Source of the DNA: Plectrocnemia conspersa
Taxonomy: Eukaryota; Arthropoda; Insecta; Trichoptera; Polycentropodidae
Assembly (NCBI GenBank): GCA_009617715.1
Contig: VTFK01000643.1
Span: 1 to 64,000 of the forward strand
Length of the DNA: 64,000 bases
Direction: 5' to 3'
Shown piece by piece: positions 23,901 to 37,815 of the stretch. Numbering within the stretch: the stretch's first letter is position 1; each line of letters begins with the position of its first letter. A program made the translations under genes and the position numbers. The notes under the pieces are model-generated. The model was not told the DNA's origin. It made no database searches and saw only the letters and a list, made by a program, of their open reading frames with translations.

Positions 23901-24737
23901 GCAGTGTAATAATATTTTTGTCTTTAGCGCTTTTAACAAATCAACTGTAATATATATTTTGAATATATTACTTAGCTTGTAAAGTATTCAATCCTTGACC
24001 TAATTTACAGAATTATCTTAGAATTAATTTAATTTGAATAATCCGGGATTAAGCGTCGTATTATGTGATCAGGATGTAAATATATAATTCGAGCATAAGT
24101 TTTATATCGAAAGAGAATTGCTAAAAATTAACATGCAAACAACCAAAGTGAGCTTAAAATTCAACATTTAATATTTTAGATGGTCATAAACTACAAGGCT
24201 AAATGCCTTAAAAAGAGGTTTATCGTCATCTATATATAAAATAGAATCAATTTATATTCTCTATAATAATTTAGTATACTAATAACAGCTATAAAATACA
24301 ATATAGTTGACATAAAAACAACAGCGAAAGCATTGAGTAAACAAGATGAAATGAGATAAATTTATGTAAATCAATGTCTAGTATTCTAATATAAAATAAT
24401 ATATGATTAAAACGCATTGTATAATTCCTAACCATTATGTATACAATTCAATTAAATAGGAAAAAATATTAGTACATATTTTTTTCTATCTTGCTAAAAC
24501 AGTGACACACATATTAAATAAGAATATTATATTTCCGCTAAAATACTAAACCACAAACAACTGTAGAGACACCAGAAGCAGATTTTTACTGCAACCGTTT
24601 CACGACATCTGGATGCATAGAAAGAGTAAATAATATTAAAATAGTAATTTCATAGTCCATTCTTCGTGAGTTATGAGAAAAATGATAAGAAACTGTTAAG
24701 ACGCCAGCAGGAGACTTAAAGGTTTCTATTTCAATTA
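23901..24737. other. AT-rich non-coding
   Basis: No supported feature. Confidence 0.6.
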
Positions 24738-25330
24738 CGGGGGCCCGGTCAATTTACCGTAAGACTCGTTTTTTATTAAAAAAAAAGAATTACATTTTTT
24801 TTAAATGCAAATTAAGCTTTTAACCACTTTTTGCATACGACATTTTTCAGTAGGATTTCATTTTGCTAAGTTATGACATTTTGTATTTTTACATTGGCCG
24901 CCATTTTGTAAAAAAAAAATATATATTTTTTTAATACAAAACGTATAGAGGGTGCACGGTAGTTCTATACGATACTAAAAATTTAATTTTTAATCTTTAA
25001 AACCAAGCAGTTAAGAGCGTTAACTCTTCTGAAAGTCTCAAAATGGCTAGTATGGGGGTCTGATCGAACTGATACATCGCTTGTTTTGAAGCAAAAAACT
25101 ATTTTTTTTATATTTCATTTGGATGTAGTTTAGGCTTCTTAACGTTTCATGTATAGCAATTTTTTTGTTAAAATTTAAACCTACTGAGTTACGAGTGTTT
25201 ACATTTTTATACTTATCGCCATTTTGCAAAAAATTGACACATTGGATTTTGCTAACAAACATATACAGGATGCTCAAAAATTCTATACTGTCACCAAAAT
25301 TCAATTTTAAATATGTATAAATATATGCCA
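24738..25330 (+). repeat. Satellite-like repeat, opposite orientation to the 3-8-kb array
   Basis: Two monomers can be aligned in reverse complement to 5275-5870. Landmarks GGGGGCCCGGTCAATTTACC (about 24739) and GTATGGGGGTCTGATCGAACTG (about 25050) are about 313 bp apart. Shared blocks include TTAAGAGCGTTAACTCTTCTG, TTGTTTTGAAGCAAAAAACT and the end at CACCAAAATTCAATTTTAAATATG. The frame at 25047-25331 is a by-product of this repeat. Confidence 0.75.
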
Positions 25331-25839
25331 TAGAACATATATAAAAAATGGGTACCGCATGAATTGACCGATAAATAAAAACAGCAATTTTTTAGAGTAT
25401 GTAATTTATTTACTCTCAGAAACCAAAATAAAATGTATTCTTTATAAAAAGAGAACACTAAAATTATTAAACAACAAATATGCTCTAAAACTAAGCTTAC
25501 ATCCGAAAAAATATGATGACAGTGTTGTGGTATTTTGGGCTCATATTAAGAAAAATTAAGAAAATTAAGTTTGTCATGTAATTTTGCAGAAGTATTGTGA
25601 GCCCTGCTCTCAACCGCTGAGCAAGATTTACGTTATTAGTGTCATCACTAACATAAGCGCTCAAATCTGTCGGGAGAATACAGTGATTGTACAATACATC
25701 ATAATCCTAATTAAAAATACATCGAAGTAGGAGATAAATTAGGGAATTTTATCAATTATTCACATCTTGAATGATCTTAAATTATTACAAGATCAACCAT
25801 GAGACGAAACTCGATTTCACTTTTCATTAAATCAAATAA
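25331..25839. other. AT-rich non-coding
   Basis: No supported feature. Confidence 0.6.
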
Positions 25840-26110
25840 GATAGTAGCAGAGAATGTGTGCCAATCATTTCGTTCCTATTTCCTCGGCCTGAACCGTCGT
25901 TCGATTTTACGATAGGGGTGTGACATCCCGATAAACCATAAGACCCCCATCTACACGCACACTTTCCCGTATTACGCACGTCCAATATTCCCAACAATCT
26001 CCTGCGACACGACCTGATCGATGGCCGTCAATGGACTTTTCGCTACATCACCGTATTAGATATGAATATTCCCCGAAGGAAACGTTAAGGTCAGTACGGC
26101 GTAAACGGTA
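25840..26110. promoter_or_regulatory. GC-rich island, candidate regulatory DNA
   Basis: Complex sequence of balanced composition in an AT-rich surround, without open reading frame. Words such as GCCGTCAATGGAC and GTCCAATATTCCC give it the look of conserved non-coding DNA. Conservation cannot be tested here. Confidence 0.35.
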
Positions 26111-29100
26111 GGAATAAGCCTGAGAATTTTGTATATCGCTTGGTGTGTATATTCCTTGATCTATTGGATTGATCACTAAATATTTTATGGTAAAAAAAAT
26201 ATGTTATACATTTCAAGCTAATTAAAGATTAAAACTTTCAAGATCCTAGTATTTGTATTTTGCATTATTTATAATGTAGAGAAATAAATAATATTTAGAT
26301 ATAAATGCATCCTGAGATGAAATTTTTTTGAGTCACATTGACGTATATAAATCATGTACATGAAACACTTATTTAAGGGTCATTAAGAACTTTTGTTATG
26401 AACTACATAAGAACTTTTGTATTTAGAAAAGTTTTGTTCAAAATATGTTTTTTTTGTGTACGTGTTTTGAATGCTTTGCTTATGACATCGTGACATAAAA
26501 TTAACCATCAGAGAAGCATTTATCTTTCAAATCGGCACATATTACATTAAGCGACTGTCTTTGTGACATATTTATTGACATTGTTGACATGTTGACGAAG
26601 GTAAAGTAAATTGAGAATTTAAGCCCCGAAAGCAAGAAGGTCAATCAAAATATTTCAAAATCAACCACATTAATGGTTTAATTTATTAGCAGCCTAAGAG
26701 GCTACAAATATTAAAAGTTATTTTAAGCTATATTATTCAACTTAAAATTAACTAGATAATTGAAAACATATATATCTTATAATCTTATTACTTAAAGTAA
26801 ATGAACATTAAACAAATATCATAATCTTTTGAATTGGAAAATATATTTATATTACTATTTTTGGTTAAGGTAGTTAAACATTTTTTTAATAAATAAAAAT
26901 GATGTGTATTTAATGCCAAAATTATTATTATTTTTTATAAACCTAAATACTTATATATAAAAGTAAAAGTTTTCAGCTGAACGTTTAGATAAAAATGTAA
27001 TTTTTATCTAAACAAGCCTTAACAATTACAGTATATAATTTTTATATTAAAATATAATTTTTGCAGTTTACTTAATTTTTCATTATTTATTATTTAAATT
27101 TACTTATACAATTTTAAAGTATTCGTATCGATTTAAACCGAATAATATAACAAAATAACCATCTAAAAAATTATATTTATTTTATTTATCATTATTTAGT
27201 ATTATATGTAAATTTAGTTTAAAAATCTATATACATAAATAATTTTACAAATAACAGCATTAAGCCATTTTGTATAAATACATAAACGAAATTCACAAAA
27301 AGCAGCTTAAAAAATCTATTAAAAATCGCTTCAAAACTTTTGCACGTAAAAAAGTATTTTTTGTTACTTAAACTTTATGATTCCATTGTATATTTAATAG
27401 ACGCTGTTAACCATTGACTTGCCATATATTTTTATATTGTATACACACTATACCCAAAAAAACATCAGAAAAAAGTAAAACTTTGTAACCAAAGTCACTT
27501 GATTAATACATTTACGCGCACAATAAAGGTGACAGGCAGTTTTTATCGCAAATGTAAGAGGAGAACAAAAAAATATATTTGATATTTTAAATCTATGCAA
27601 AAGGTAGGATTTGAATAAAATTCTCAGGTTAATAAAGAGGCCGTAGTATTCTTAAGCCTGAAAAAAAAATGGGCGAGGAAATTGTTAAGGAAATTAGGGT
27701 CATGACAATTGAGTTGACGTCAGTAGCTTGCTTTATTTTTTTTCAACATATTAAAAGCTACAAGCGCAATTTAACACATGAGCGTATGTATATTATTGTA
27801 TATGTTGAAATACATATCAAATTATTATGTTAATCAAAGGGTCCTGTAAACAAATTACTGGTTTATTCAATATATTTTTGAACTTTCTACTTGTATATTT
27901 TTATCTTAATAAATTGTTTCTAGTGTATGTAAATAATAAAACGATTAAAATAGTTGATAATAAATTAGTAATTCTTGATCATTTGATAGCCGGAGATAAA
28001 AATCAGTGTTGCACGACAACAATTGACGTAGAAGATAGTAGTTATCCAAAAGTCAAGTTATAAGTATGGTATGATTGCAAATCGTTTGAATAAGGAAGTG
28101 AAGAAAAATCTGTACCTGTCAACAAAAGTCAAATAGTTCAACAACTCGATAAAATAAAGAAACTTTTCTGATAGGTTTTATATCATCCAACTTATTCCTT
28201 ATACCTTCTAACTACTATTTATTTAGATCGATGCATTACTTTCTAGATGAAAAAACATTCGAAATGCAGACTATGTAAAACGGTGGCAATCGGAATATTT
28301 TCAAAGCTTTTAATGTTTTATGCTAATGGAATTGAAAAAAAAGACGGAGAGGTGATAAAATGTTATATCTTAGAAGAAAGTATATTTTAAAGCATTTAAA
28401 TAAACATTAAAAATTGATTTTTTCGTAACATTAAAAAAATGACATTCATTTTGGGAGTATTTAATATAACTAATACATGGTTAAATCTAATTTTATATTA
28501 TCTGATATTATAAAATATATGTAAAAATTAAAAAAAAATACTATTTTTGCAGTATTTTTTTTCAATCATGTGAAATCAGATTTCCATGAACCATTAAAGA
28601 TTTATTCATAGAGCTTGGCTGTCCATAATTAACAACAAAAGGAATTTGGATTCTGTATGTACTCTAACTGACTAACTTCTCTCAACCAAACAATCACTCT
28701 ATGTTTATTACTGTTTTCTAAATATAAATTATTTTCATTAAGGATTATTTCTAGTAACGAAAAGTGGGTCTTCTACAGTAATTTGAAAAGAAAAAACAGC
28801 GGCTTTCTCTAAACCAAGTACCTGTTTCCACCTCTCGGTAGTTGTTTTGCTTGAAAATTATATTTTTTTGTGTTTTAATTTTTTTTAAATTGATTAGACA
28901 CTGTGTATTAAAACCAATCAGTAAAATTAAAGGCAAATATGCAAATATGCTTAACCATCAAATAATTCTGCAACAGAATAATGCGAAACCATAAGCAAGA
29001 AAAAATCAGGGAGTTGGATTAAGAAATATTGCTCCATTGAACTATCGCCTTTATTAGTCGTTAGAACATATGTTTCGTAATTAAAACTTTATATAAATTA

Positions 29101-30640
29101 TACAAGAACTATAAGAATTTTACATTCCAATTTATTAAGAAAAATAAAATTTACCGAATATTATACAATTTTTTTGTTTAATTTTTAGTTAAAAAGTGTA
29201 ATTTATCATTACAACAACAATATTTTTTTGCGTCATACGGTGTACTTTAAATTTTTTTTAAGTACAAAAATATTACAGTAATTTATATAAAATGTGATTT
29301 AATAAATAAATTTGTAATGTGTTATATACATTTTATACATAAAAAACATTATGTAACTGTATACTAATCTTATAAACTCTCTGTTAAAAACTGAAATTGT
29401 AAATATCCAGGTATAAGTCGGATATATAATAATTTACTGCGTTCTGAGAATTTGTCACCATATAATATAAAATAAAATCCAGAAATAGAAACATGTGGAA
29501 CAGTATTGTGGTCAACGTTAGTATCGTATCCGTTAGCTTCATAAGATTCCCATGTCATCTGGACGAAGTACCGTTACACGAAAGAGCATGCTTTATCTCT
29601 TTCTTCGTTGCATGCAACACCACTCTCACTTTAATTTCTAGGGGATTGGCGTCAGTTCTGGATTGTTAAATGAATTAATTTGATTAACCTACAATACCAC
29701 TAACTTCATACCATAATTTCACTACTTATGTATCTGATTTTTTTTAATTTTGTGCAGGATTTTAACGATATTTTAAATCTATATAATTATTATAGTCATT
29801 ATTAAATGTATTCCTACTATTTTTGTTTCCAAAAGCAATAAAATATTTATATTTAATATAAGAAAAGAACATTTTTATATAATAAAAATCAAATGGTAAA
29901 TATTTCTTTAGAAGCGCAGGGTAACACCCCCACGGTGTATGGCTGAGAGGCAAATAGTAGTGGATTCTAATTAGAATGTAACGGTTAACCGTCGAGCTCG
30001 ATAGGGAATTTTATGATGATATCCGTTACTACACTGTCTTTGCGTTAACACAGTCAGTTCATAATTTTTTATAACTTAGAAAGAAATATGTAGTTTATGT
30101 TTACGCTTCTGCTATTAATTTATCATTACTCTGGTTTATTCTTTGAACACATTTATAAAAAAAACTCTATAAATGTGATAAGTAATGATAAGTATATCGA
30201 ACGTATATCCGTATCGTGTGTTTTAGAGCTAATAGTACAGGCGTAAACGTAATGATAAAATGAATAGCTCTCGAACTGACTGAAGTAAAGTATACATATA
30301 GTATATATAAGTAATATTAATAAATGTATCCACAAGTAATAAATATATAAAGTTTTCTATGTGTGTACATTTCAAATGTAAAATACATTTTATTTACAAA
30401 ACATAAATAAAATCTTAAGTATTTATAAAACCGGCTGTTTATAAACCTCTTAGTGGTGAATAATATTGGTATACTAAATATAATTAGAAAATACAATATA
30501 AAATTGTACCAAAAAAAATTGTTTCGTATATTAAAAAAATCATTAAAGTTGTACTGCTTTTTTTATATTTAATTATGCATATGGCATTTCTCATTGATTA
30601 TTTCATAATTGGTACAGAGTGAAAGTAGGATTAGACATTT
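26111..30640. other. Long AT-rich non-coding tract
   Basis: About 4.5 kb of AT-rich DNA. The frame at 27827-28063 (78 codons, one hydrophobic stretch) and others are unrecognised and consistent with chance. No inverted repeats or known transposon words stand out. Confidence 0.5.
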
Positions 30641-30850
30641 AGTCTCATAGGGCTGTTCATTGACGACAATTCGGTTCCAGTCCAGACCTTCAGGCAGACA
30701 TCTTCAGAGCTTGGAACTTGACATTCGAGCAGCCTTTCAAGTTTAGATTTGGTTGAGAGCTCAGTAGTCATAAGAACAGCAGGGAGTTAATTAAAATGAC
30801 CCAGCTCCTCTTTGATGCAGAGCTGAGGTATAAACGATCCAATACAGATA
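30641..30850 (-). other. Unrecognised coding-like segment
   Basis: Balanced base composition. On the minus strand one frame is open for about 65 codons except for a single TAA, giving plausible protein-like text (IPQLCIKEELGHFN, stop, then SKLERLLECQVPSSEDV). I do not recognise a family. It may be a decayed exon, a transposon scrap or simply non-coding DNA. Confidence 0.25.
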
Positions 30851-30929
30851 CAGCTTATATATTACAATAATATGTGTATACCACACAATGGTATTGTAAT
30901 TAGTAGTAATACATTCCATTGACTATCCG

Positions 30930-31265
30930 CCTTCGCAAAGAAATACTTGATCGCATCGCGAACTATGTATACAGAGGCGCCCCAATTTAAATTAAATTTC
31001 GATCCAGCCCTCGGCTGAAGGGCGTCGCAATATGATCTGGGTCGAGTGGCATCGGCTCGCTCTGCTGGAAAAAAGTAGTTTTTCCACTTCGGACACCTCC
31101 GCACTGGAGTGCCCGGGGTGGAAATATTTACACGGGCTTGCTTTTTTATCGCGGCCCCTGCGATAACTGCTCGCCCATTTGCATATTTAAGGGGCGGCGC
31201 AAAGGGAGAAGCGGCCTAACGCATTATTTGAGATAATCTCGCCCTGAGATTACTATCAACCATAT
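30930..31265. promoter_or_regulatory. GC-rich island with POU octamer
   Basis: One of the strongest GC islands. It contains an ATTTGCAT octamer (31177-31184) in the context GCCCATTTGCATATTTAAGG, and GAGATAATCTC (31230-31240), a near-palindrome containing a GATA core. Candidate enhancer or conserved element; no promoter or gene is evident. Confidence 0.4.
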
Positions 31266-34200
31266 ATGCTAATATTCGATGACGTGTCGATTTCTGGCGA
31301 AAACTGTTGCAGCATTAATAAGGTAAAAAAAATACTCTTGATTTTTATTTTGTTGCAAAGAAGCAAAATACTGTTTAATACCAATTATTAAGATGATTTA
31401 TAAATGTGAAAAATGCTAACATATAAATAACATGTAAATTCATAAAATAATGTAAAATTATGAATTCCAGGGCCGATTTTAGATTTGAATATATCTCCGG
31501 GGGATCCATTTGATAATTGCGACCGAAACGCGAGTAAGTAATTCGCCGTGCATAAAATATTTCGCGAACGCACAACAAAAACGACAAAAAGTAATATTTA
31601 ACGTTCGCGTACCTCAGATAGGTACAGAATAAGCCGAAATTGAAAACGATGAAGCCCTTGTTGTCGTTTTCTCTGCGCCTTTTTGCAGGTCTTTGTTTTC
31701 CTTTGTACCGTACTCGCATAAAGGATTTTAATACTGTACTTTGGTTTTATTTGTGAAGAGATACGAGTTTACTGAGCGTATGCACGCGGAGACGAGATTA
31801 TTGAATGCTGTAATATATTATATAATATTTTGCAACCGCCAACATGGAACATGAACACTGTAATAACTCAATGCTTACTTACTCACTAACTTAACCCAGA
31901 CGTGGTGTTTCACGGAGTACTGCCCGGTAGCTAGATATAATATACTGTCTAACTGCCAAAATATATTTTATAAGCGAATTATATTTCTTATAAAGTCCGA
32001 GTGACACTAAATTTATTTCAACAAGATAAAACACGTCCGTTACTATACCAGTTACATGCATACGATACCCCATGATACGGTGGTACTATAATGTTACATT
32101 TGCAGATAATCTCTCGACCAAAAAACCCATAAAATAATTTATAAAAAATATTCAATGCGCTATTGTGTTAATCAGGATTAACAAACACGTTAAAACTAAA
32201 CGTTAAAAACTAAATTATCACTTTGTTAATTTTCACTAGCTTATATAGTCAATATTTAATAAGCTTATTAAATACCAACAATTTTTAAAATATATCTGGA
32301 GATAAAGTATCAAGAAAAATGTACATTGAATCGAATTTTAAAACATTGCAAATTTTATACTAACATATCAAATCGATCTAATAATTATCTAATGAATTTA
32401 TTTTTTAGTATTCTTAATTAATTTAGAATGCGGTAATTATTATATAATCTGGTTTGGGAAGCCCTCGATCAATTTCGAGAAAATTATTACATCATTTATA
32501 AAATTAATTACCACAGAATAAATAATAAAGTTTAGTCCAAGTTAAATTTATGCTTTCCGTTTCATTTTTTATGCGTCCGCTAAGTAAAAACGCAGAGAAT
32601 CAACATTTCACAAAAGAGTTTTATGTATTGATTGGCTCTTTCTTTTGTAATTAATATTTTTAAATGAAAAATAATGTATTTATTGAATACCCATACTAAC
32701 TGTGACAAAATATGATATGGTTTTATAATTTTGTTTATAAGTTAATTTACTAATAATATTAACACAAATTTATGGGAAGAAATGAAAGCATTAAGCTAAT
32801 ATTTTTTAATCGAAATATAATTTGAAGTAATAATAATAATATATATAATATATTAGATATGTAAAACATACATATGTTGACGAAAAAATAAAAATATTAA
32901 AGAAAACAATATTCTCGACATTCCCTTGAGAAATTACACGTATAGAATTTTGTACATATAATCTCTCCTTATATTTTTAAAAATCTTTTGGGAGCTCTTG
33001 AGAATAACTTTAGTTGCAAAAATTCATGATTCCTAATATAATGTAAAGGAAGACGAAATCGTTGGTAGAATAACTTTTTTAATTATCGCAGAAACATTAT
33101 GTCTTATGCATTTTGATAAAAATCTGATCCAAAATTTGAAAAATAAGCCATAATGTATTGTATTTTTTTTTATTTAAATTAAGAGATTAATCATAATTTA
33201 GAGTAATAAAATAGTTATTTAACTTATTTTCACAAACAATACAACCAAAAATCTTTAAATATATAACATTTTATTTTATAGCGTATTTAATACATTCTAT
33301 ATTTCATAAAACTCTTAGCCAAGAGAGAAAAATAGCAATTACTGCAATAATACATTTTCGTATAATTTTACCTTCATTTATCCTAATATTTCTGTACAAT
33401 TGTTAGATAATAAAAACTCAACTAATAATATTTAATGTTATGAAAATTGCTAAAAATCAGATAGTCAGGACCTTTATAATAAAACGGCCAGTTAAAATTG
33501 TAATAAATTTATGTATTGTAAGTTTATATAAATAAATAGTCTGTAACTTTGGAATAAACGATCAATAACTTTTTAAAAAGTGACCAGTAAATCTCTGTTT
33601 GTGGCTTTTAACTCGTGAAGGCGTTACTATTAAAACTTATTAACCTTATTATTACATATATATGTACATAGCACAGTAAAAAAATAATAATACAATATTT
33701 TTTTGATTATATTTTACGAAGCTATTTTGTTTAATAAATTTGTAATAAAATCAAATTATGTTTAAAAATAAACTAAATACCTAACATTTACTATAAAAAT
33801 ATACAGAAACTTACGAATACAACTTCTAACTGTTTAATTTGCGCCAAATCTAACACACTTATTGACTTGATAAATACCGACCATTTATTTAAAGAACAAA
33901 TAGTTAAGAAATATCTTTAGAATTATGTATGTATTTTTTAGTGAAATAACAAAATAATACTGCTAAGCTTAATCGACAATAAAAAAACTAATGTAAGTCT
34001 AGAATATTTAAAAAAAACAGATTTAAATATGCGCATAATTTTACATATTAAATATCTGTGGCAATAAATTGTTATTAAGTTTAATCCTATTAAAGTAATT
34101 TAAATATATTCGGAATAAACTTATTATATATATTATATACTTTTAAGTTATGTTGATTTACAAAAAAAGACATGTGCAAATAATAAAACAAACTATTTTA

Positions 34201-34899
34201 TTTCAACTAAAAATAAAACCCATATTTTTATTTTTTTATTCGTAAAAAATATTTTAAATCGAAATTTTCATGCTTACAATAATGATATTTATAATTAAAA
34301 CCTTATACCTATTTTAAGAAAATTACATTAGCCTGATGTATTAAAACTAATCATATTAAATTTATTAAATAATATTTTTATTATGTCGTAAAAAATCGGA
34401 ATTTATTTAAGAAAAATAAAAAAAGATTAGCAATATTTCAATACAAAAAACAATTCGAAACCCAATCAATAACATGTCGGTACCACCCGTGATTGTTGCG
34501 GCTAAATATATTGCAATGGTTTGCTAAAAAAAAAACAGGTACTGTTTAAAATCAGGTTTTTAAAATCAAGTCCAAATAATCGATGCCAAATAAATAGAAT
34601 ATGGTTTGTGGAAAATGCAAGGGAACGCTTCAAATAGCTGATTTTAGAACCACCGTCACCTTTTACAAAATTTTATCAGATAATAAAAAATAGTTTGTTT
34701 ATACCTTAAACTATCAATATTAGCTAGACTATTAATAACTTTAAGAGACCTTAACTTTCTCTAAGTCTTAAAGGTATATAAGCTCAAAAAACGACCGTAC
34801 TAAATTTATTGTACTATCACCAGAAACTTTCATTATCATGATTTGACAGATTTTACCAATGTGTCATGCTGCCCATTACACAAACAGTAAACATACAAA
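31266..34899. other. Long AT-rich non-coding tract
   Basis: AT-rich low-complexity DNA. The minus-strand frame at 31375-31719 (114 codons) has no recognisable motif. No repeat structure is supported. Confidence 0.5.
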
Positions 34900-35790
34900 T
34901 AAGCATTTATAAAAATCAGTGCACACCTAAAATAGATAAGTTCTATTTCACATATATGTTTTATGTCCTCAAAAACAATCTTGTGTTTGGCAAGCTCGTT
35001 GGGAAGCTGGATGGTTCGTGGAAGAGGAGCGTGTTCAAGTGCTGATGTTCTGGCCGCCACGATTAGAATAAGGGACACGATCATGACTCTTTAGGGTACT
35101 CTAAAGCTTGCAACCAAAAATTATTAAGCATTATCGGGTTGTCGACACCAATTCTTATCAACTTTAAAAAGTTTTTCATTGAATAAAAACTTTTTCGAGA
35201 ATATAATGAACTGTATCACAACGCTTCTAACTAAAAAACACTGGGATAAAAAATTCTTTGAATTCTCACCAACAATAAAAAGTTCTTCACTCCACCCGAA
35301 TTCAAGACAACGAAGTCATACTCGAGAATGCTACTAACTAGCGTATCGTACTCAACGCAATTCACCATATTACATTCACTCCACAGCTAAACATCCTCAA
35401 CGCCTTATCGCAAACTTCGACGATGAACATACAAAATTTCCATTATTGTAGATTGTCGATTGACTACCTCCACAACGACTCTAATTATGTACGTAAAGAA
35501 AGTGAATCTGAATTTGTGCGACTACTCTTGACACTTAAGGTCATCAGCATATAATACATATTTCAATAAATTGATTGCTGCATGTATGTCGTTAGTAAAT
35601 AATATAAAAACCAGAGGACCGAGATTGTATCTTTGTGGTATTTTGGAATAAGATAAATACTCTCAATAAAAAATTAGAAAAACTGAAGTTTCTCAATGTT
35701 CAAAGAAATAGTTCATGACAATTCTTTCGAATGCTTTTTAAATGTTGGTATAGACTACATCCACATAGATGTTAGAATCGAGGGATTTTT
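34900..35790 (-). pseudogene. Jockey-like LINE ORF2 fragment (reverse transcriptase to C-terminus)
   Basis: On the minus strand, in order, are VVYTNI(stop)KAFERI (about 35715-35765, the YTDFSKAFDRI box), IPQRYNLGPLVFILF (35601-35642, the PQGSxLGPLLF box) and YADDLK (35534-35551, the catalytic YxDD). There follow DKALRMFSCG (about 35375-35412), SILEYDFVVLNSGG (about 35293-35330) and a C-terminal tail VDNPIMLNNF then LPRTIQLPNELAKHK (34960-35170). These match the layout of Jockey/CR1-type ORF2. Internal deletions, stops and frame changes make it non-functional. The last segment begins with an ATG at 35084 and mimics a secreted protein, but its sequence is the usual LINE tail. Confidence 0.82.
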
Positions 35791-36099
35791 TAGATAAATT
35801 GCAGATAGATTAACAAAGTCATATTTTAAAAACTTAAGAAAGTGTTTTCTGTATTTTTAAGATAATTTTAAAGCACATAACAAAAATTGGCTGGAATATA
35901 AATATCATATTATTTGCTCTATATCCAACAACAAAAATATAAAAACGATAAGGAACAGGAATATTTGCAGTGGTTGATGTTTTCTGGTGTGACTATAAAG
36001 TACCCGCAGATCGCACCATTTTGTTTTGATATGTTCGAGCCAAGTTTGAACGATGCTCTGGTGTGTTTTTACCACTTGCGATATAAAAGTCCATCGAGG
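35791..36099. other. AT-rich non-coding
   Basis: No supported feature. Short opposing frames at 35905-36144 are mutually antisense and unrecognised. Confidence 0.5.
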
Positions 36100-36350
36100 G
36101 CGAGAGATGGTAAAGATGGAATATAGGCCGTGGATATGGCGCACTCTGGTGATATACGCGCGCCGGGAAACGTGTCGTTTATTGTTATGGCCGAAAAGTT
36201 CTGGGACTCGCGCCGCTATAATTTACAATAACGACCGTTCGGTGGTCGTAAGTTGATGCGACTATGCGTCTATAAGATGAACTAGTTTTATCGGCAGAAT
36301 TAAGGCGATGCGTTTGTGTCTTTCGTCTAATTGTGTAAAGGCGCTGTCAC
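36100..36350. promoter_or_regulatory. GC-rich island, candidate regulatory DNA
   Basis: CpG-containing complex block (ATACGCGCGCCGGGAAACG, ACGACCGTTCGGTGGTCG) between AT-rich tracts. GACCGTTCGGTGGTC is a near-palindrome. No gene. Confidence 0.35.
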
Positions 36351-37535
36351 ACCTTAGCAAATAGTATTTTAAATTATTCATAATTTCGATACCTACAGTC
36401 GTTGTATTAAAAAAACTTTTAGATATCGATTGTTATACACGGCATGCAAGCTAATATCTGTCATGCTACAACTAAATATTTTATATTCTATATTTTTTTT
36501 TGTACCGCAGGTTGTTGTTTTAGTGCATCTATTGTATTTTACAATTGATTATATAACATGGCTATCATCAATAATGAATTGAATACGGCTTAGCCTTCTA
36601 TTGATGGTTTAATTCTTTATTCCGGTAATATTTATTTATGTAAGTAAAATATTAAAATTTTAATTAAATTTCCTGTTAGCTGTTGTTCTATGAGTAAATT
36701 TGTGATTAAAATGCACATCAACTTAAACCATAGCTTAGTGTAATAGTATTAAATATTAAATTACATGCAAAACTTTAAATGCGCTCTTGCTAGGTGTATA
36801 AGAATTTGCTATTATATCTTATGAATGCATTTCTATGTAAATTGTGTCTTGATATAATAATAGGAAAATTAACACAATATCTATGTTAAATTTGCAATAA
36901 ATATGTTAAATTTATTTGAATATATAAATTTAATTTAATTTATATTAAATTTTTTTACTTCTTAATTCATAATTTATAATAAAAAAAATTATCATTATTA
37001 TTTTTATTTTATTTTTTATTTAAAATTTATTTTAAAACTTTTTTTCTTTTCATTTGTAATTTATATATTTCTAAATTATAACTTTTTTGAAAAGTTCTAA
37101 TATAAATTAAATTTAAAGTATCCTAAATAATTTTATTGCAAAGAAAAGAAGCAATTATTATGTTGACAATATGGTCAATATGGTAATTGGCGTCCAAAAC
37201 GTTTGAGAAGTTTTTTATGCAGTCAAGAAACGCGGTGGAACGGCGTTCCGGCACATTTTTTACAGTATTTTCAATGTTGAAAAATCATTGACAATCTGCG
37301 TAACATTTCATTTCTTTATTTTTACGTAAATATTACGTCATTGTTTTTTTTTATTATTTTTTAAGTGTTAAAGTTTAACCCGAAGTTAAAAAATGAAAGA
37401 AAATTCCGGTTACTTCTTAACCGCTAGTCTCACTAAAAAAAAATATCAAAACAACAACAGAAACGACGATAGAAAATATGGCAATATTGGTTATGATAAG
37501 AATCTATGGAAAGTATGGATGCAAAATATGGAAAG
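36351..37535. other. AT-rich non-coding
   Basis: Extremely AT-rich, especially 36880-37100. No supported feature. Confidence 0.6.
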
Positions 37536-37815
37536 ATTTTTTTTACAATATTACGATTTTCAATAAGTAAAAATCAAATAAAGAATATTTAAACCAAATT
37601 TTGACCAATAGGAGAGCGCAAAAAAATAATTATCACTTCTCAGAAGTCAAAAATTCACGCCAAAAGCAATAAAATCGTGCTGTTGTCGTCGCTGAGCGTT
37701 TCCACTGCGATGGCGCTGACACGATTTTATTGCTTTTGACGTGAATTTTTAACTTCTGAGAAGTGGTAATTTTTTTTGCGCTCTCCTATTGACCTTTTTT
37801 TAGTTGAAAAAAATG
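37536..37815. mobile_element. MITE copy 1 (long inverted repeats)
   Basis: The core 37606-37791 is a near-perfect inverted repeat. The left arm CAATAGGAGAGCGCAAAAAA through ATTCACGCCAAAAGCAATAAAATCGTG is mirrored by the right arm, with about 40 bp of GC-richer loop. The left side extends further, to about 37540, by comparison with copy 2. A second copy at 48620-48906 and a scrap at 48927-48970 show it is a dispersed family. It is non-coding. Confidence 0.8.

Noticed and set aside
23584..23982. 132-codon plus-strand frame
   Set aside because: Lies in a pyrimidine-rich tract that biases the frame open; no domain, no splice context, and the antisense strand is also partly open.
34836..35084. 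Possible secreted protein or odorant-binding-protein first exon (hydrophobic start, Cys after about 45 residues)
   Set aside because: Upstream codons and the LPRTIQLPNELAKHK segment match the C-terminal tail of Jockey-like LINE ORF2, in the same orientation as the RT motifs at 35534-35765.
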